Positions 63,955-64,000 of a stretch of 64,000 bases of DNA are shown here, one piece after another. Each line of letters begins with the position of its first letter. The stretch's first letter is position 1. Source of the stretch: Robertmurraya dakarensis (GTDB lineage Bacteria; Bacillota; Bacilli; Bacillales; Cytobacillaceae); contig NZ_LT707409.1 of assembly GCF_900156875.1 (NCBI RefSeq), positions 2,470,244 to 2,534,243 on the forward strand, read 5' to 3'. The translations under genes were made by a program, and so were the position numbers. The notes beneath the pieces were generated by a model. That model saw only the letters and a program-made list of their open reading frames with translations, ran no database searches and had not been told where the DNA came from.

Positions 63955-64000
63955 TCTTATCCCCTCCTGTTTGATACATGACAGTGAAAAAACATTCTTA

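Overview
This window is an ordered stretch of chromosome from an endospore-forming, AT-rich Bacillaceae (Firmicutes). Gene order is almost that of the Bacillus subtilis thrS-to-ytsP region read right to left: (thrS)-ytxC-dnaI-dnaB-nrdR-speD-gapB-coaE-ytaF-mutM-polA-phoR-phoP-mdh-icd-citZ-ytwI-ytvI-fxsA-pyk-pfkA-accA-accD-ytsJ-dnaE-ytrH-ytrI-nrnA-ytpI-ytoI-ytkL-argH-argG-moaB-ackA-ytxK-tpx-ytfJ-ytfI-yteJ-sppA-nadF-ytcI-sspA-thiI-nifZ-ezrA-hisJ-refZ. Sporulation genes (ytrHI, ytvI, ytaF, ytfJ, sspA, refZ) confirm a spore former. Differences from B. subtilis (hflKC between phoPR and polA, a MaoC-like gene after mdh, a GntR regulator between ytsJ and accD, pepQ/ald next to ytkL, a methionine gamma-lyase next to refZ) and one Bacillaceae-type interspersed repeat point to a relative such as Neobacillus, Cytobacillus or Mesobacillus. 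That genus guess is inference.

Layout. 1-4.4 kb: the T-box leader of thrS (gene off the left edge), ytxC, the helicase loaders dnaI/dnaB and nrdR. 4.5-11.4 kb: speD with a structured leader, gluconeogenic gapB with CcpN-type sites, then coaE, ytaF, mutM and polA. 11.5-16.8 kb: hflKC between terminators, the PhoPR two-component system and a MaoC-fold gene. 16.9-20.9 kb: TCA genes mdh, icd, citZ, with CcpA (cre) sites. 21-33.8 kb: membrane proteins ytwI, ytvI, fxsA, the glycolytic pfkA-pyk pair, accDA, a FadR-type regulator with malic enzyme, and dnaE. 33.8-42.4 kb: a repeat element, ytrHI, nrnA, ytpI, ytoI, ytkL, a peptidase, ald, two small proteins and a universal stress protein. 42.4-50.2 kb: argGH, moaB and an EcsC-family gene, ackA with a cre at the activating position, ytxK, tpx. 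50.3-64 kb: ytfIJ, sppA-yteJ, nadF, ytcI, sspA, nifZ-thiI, ezrA, hisJ, refZ and methionine gamma-lyase.

The theme is central carbon metabolism and core replication/repair, with sporulation genes interleaved. No rRNA, tRNA, CRISPR array, prophage, insertion sequence, defence locus or biosynthetic cluster was seen, and no complete new multi-gene system. The most interesting signals are regulatory: (i) two identical FadR-like palindromes, one downstream of the malic enzyme-gntR promoter and one in front of accDA; (ii) a nested RNA fold in the speD leader holding a segment perfectly complementary to the speD Shine-Dalgarno region; (iii) a hairpin-forming interspersed repeat between dnaE and ytrH. 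Several reading frames were shortened here to internal starts that sit behind a good ribosome binding site; TTG starts are frequent.
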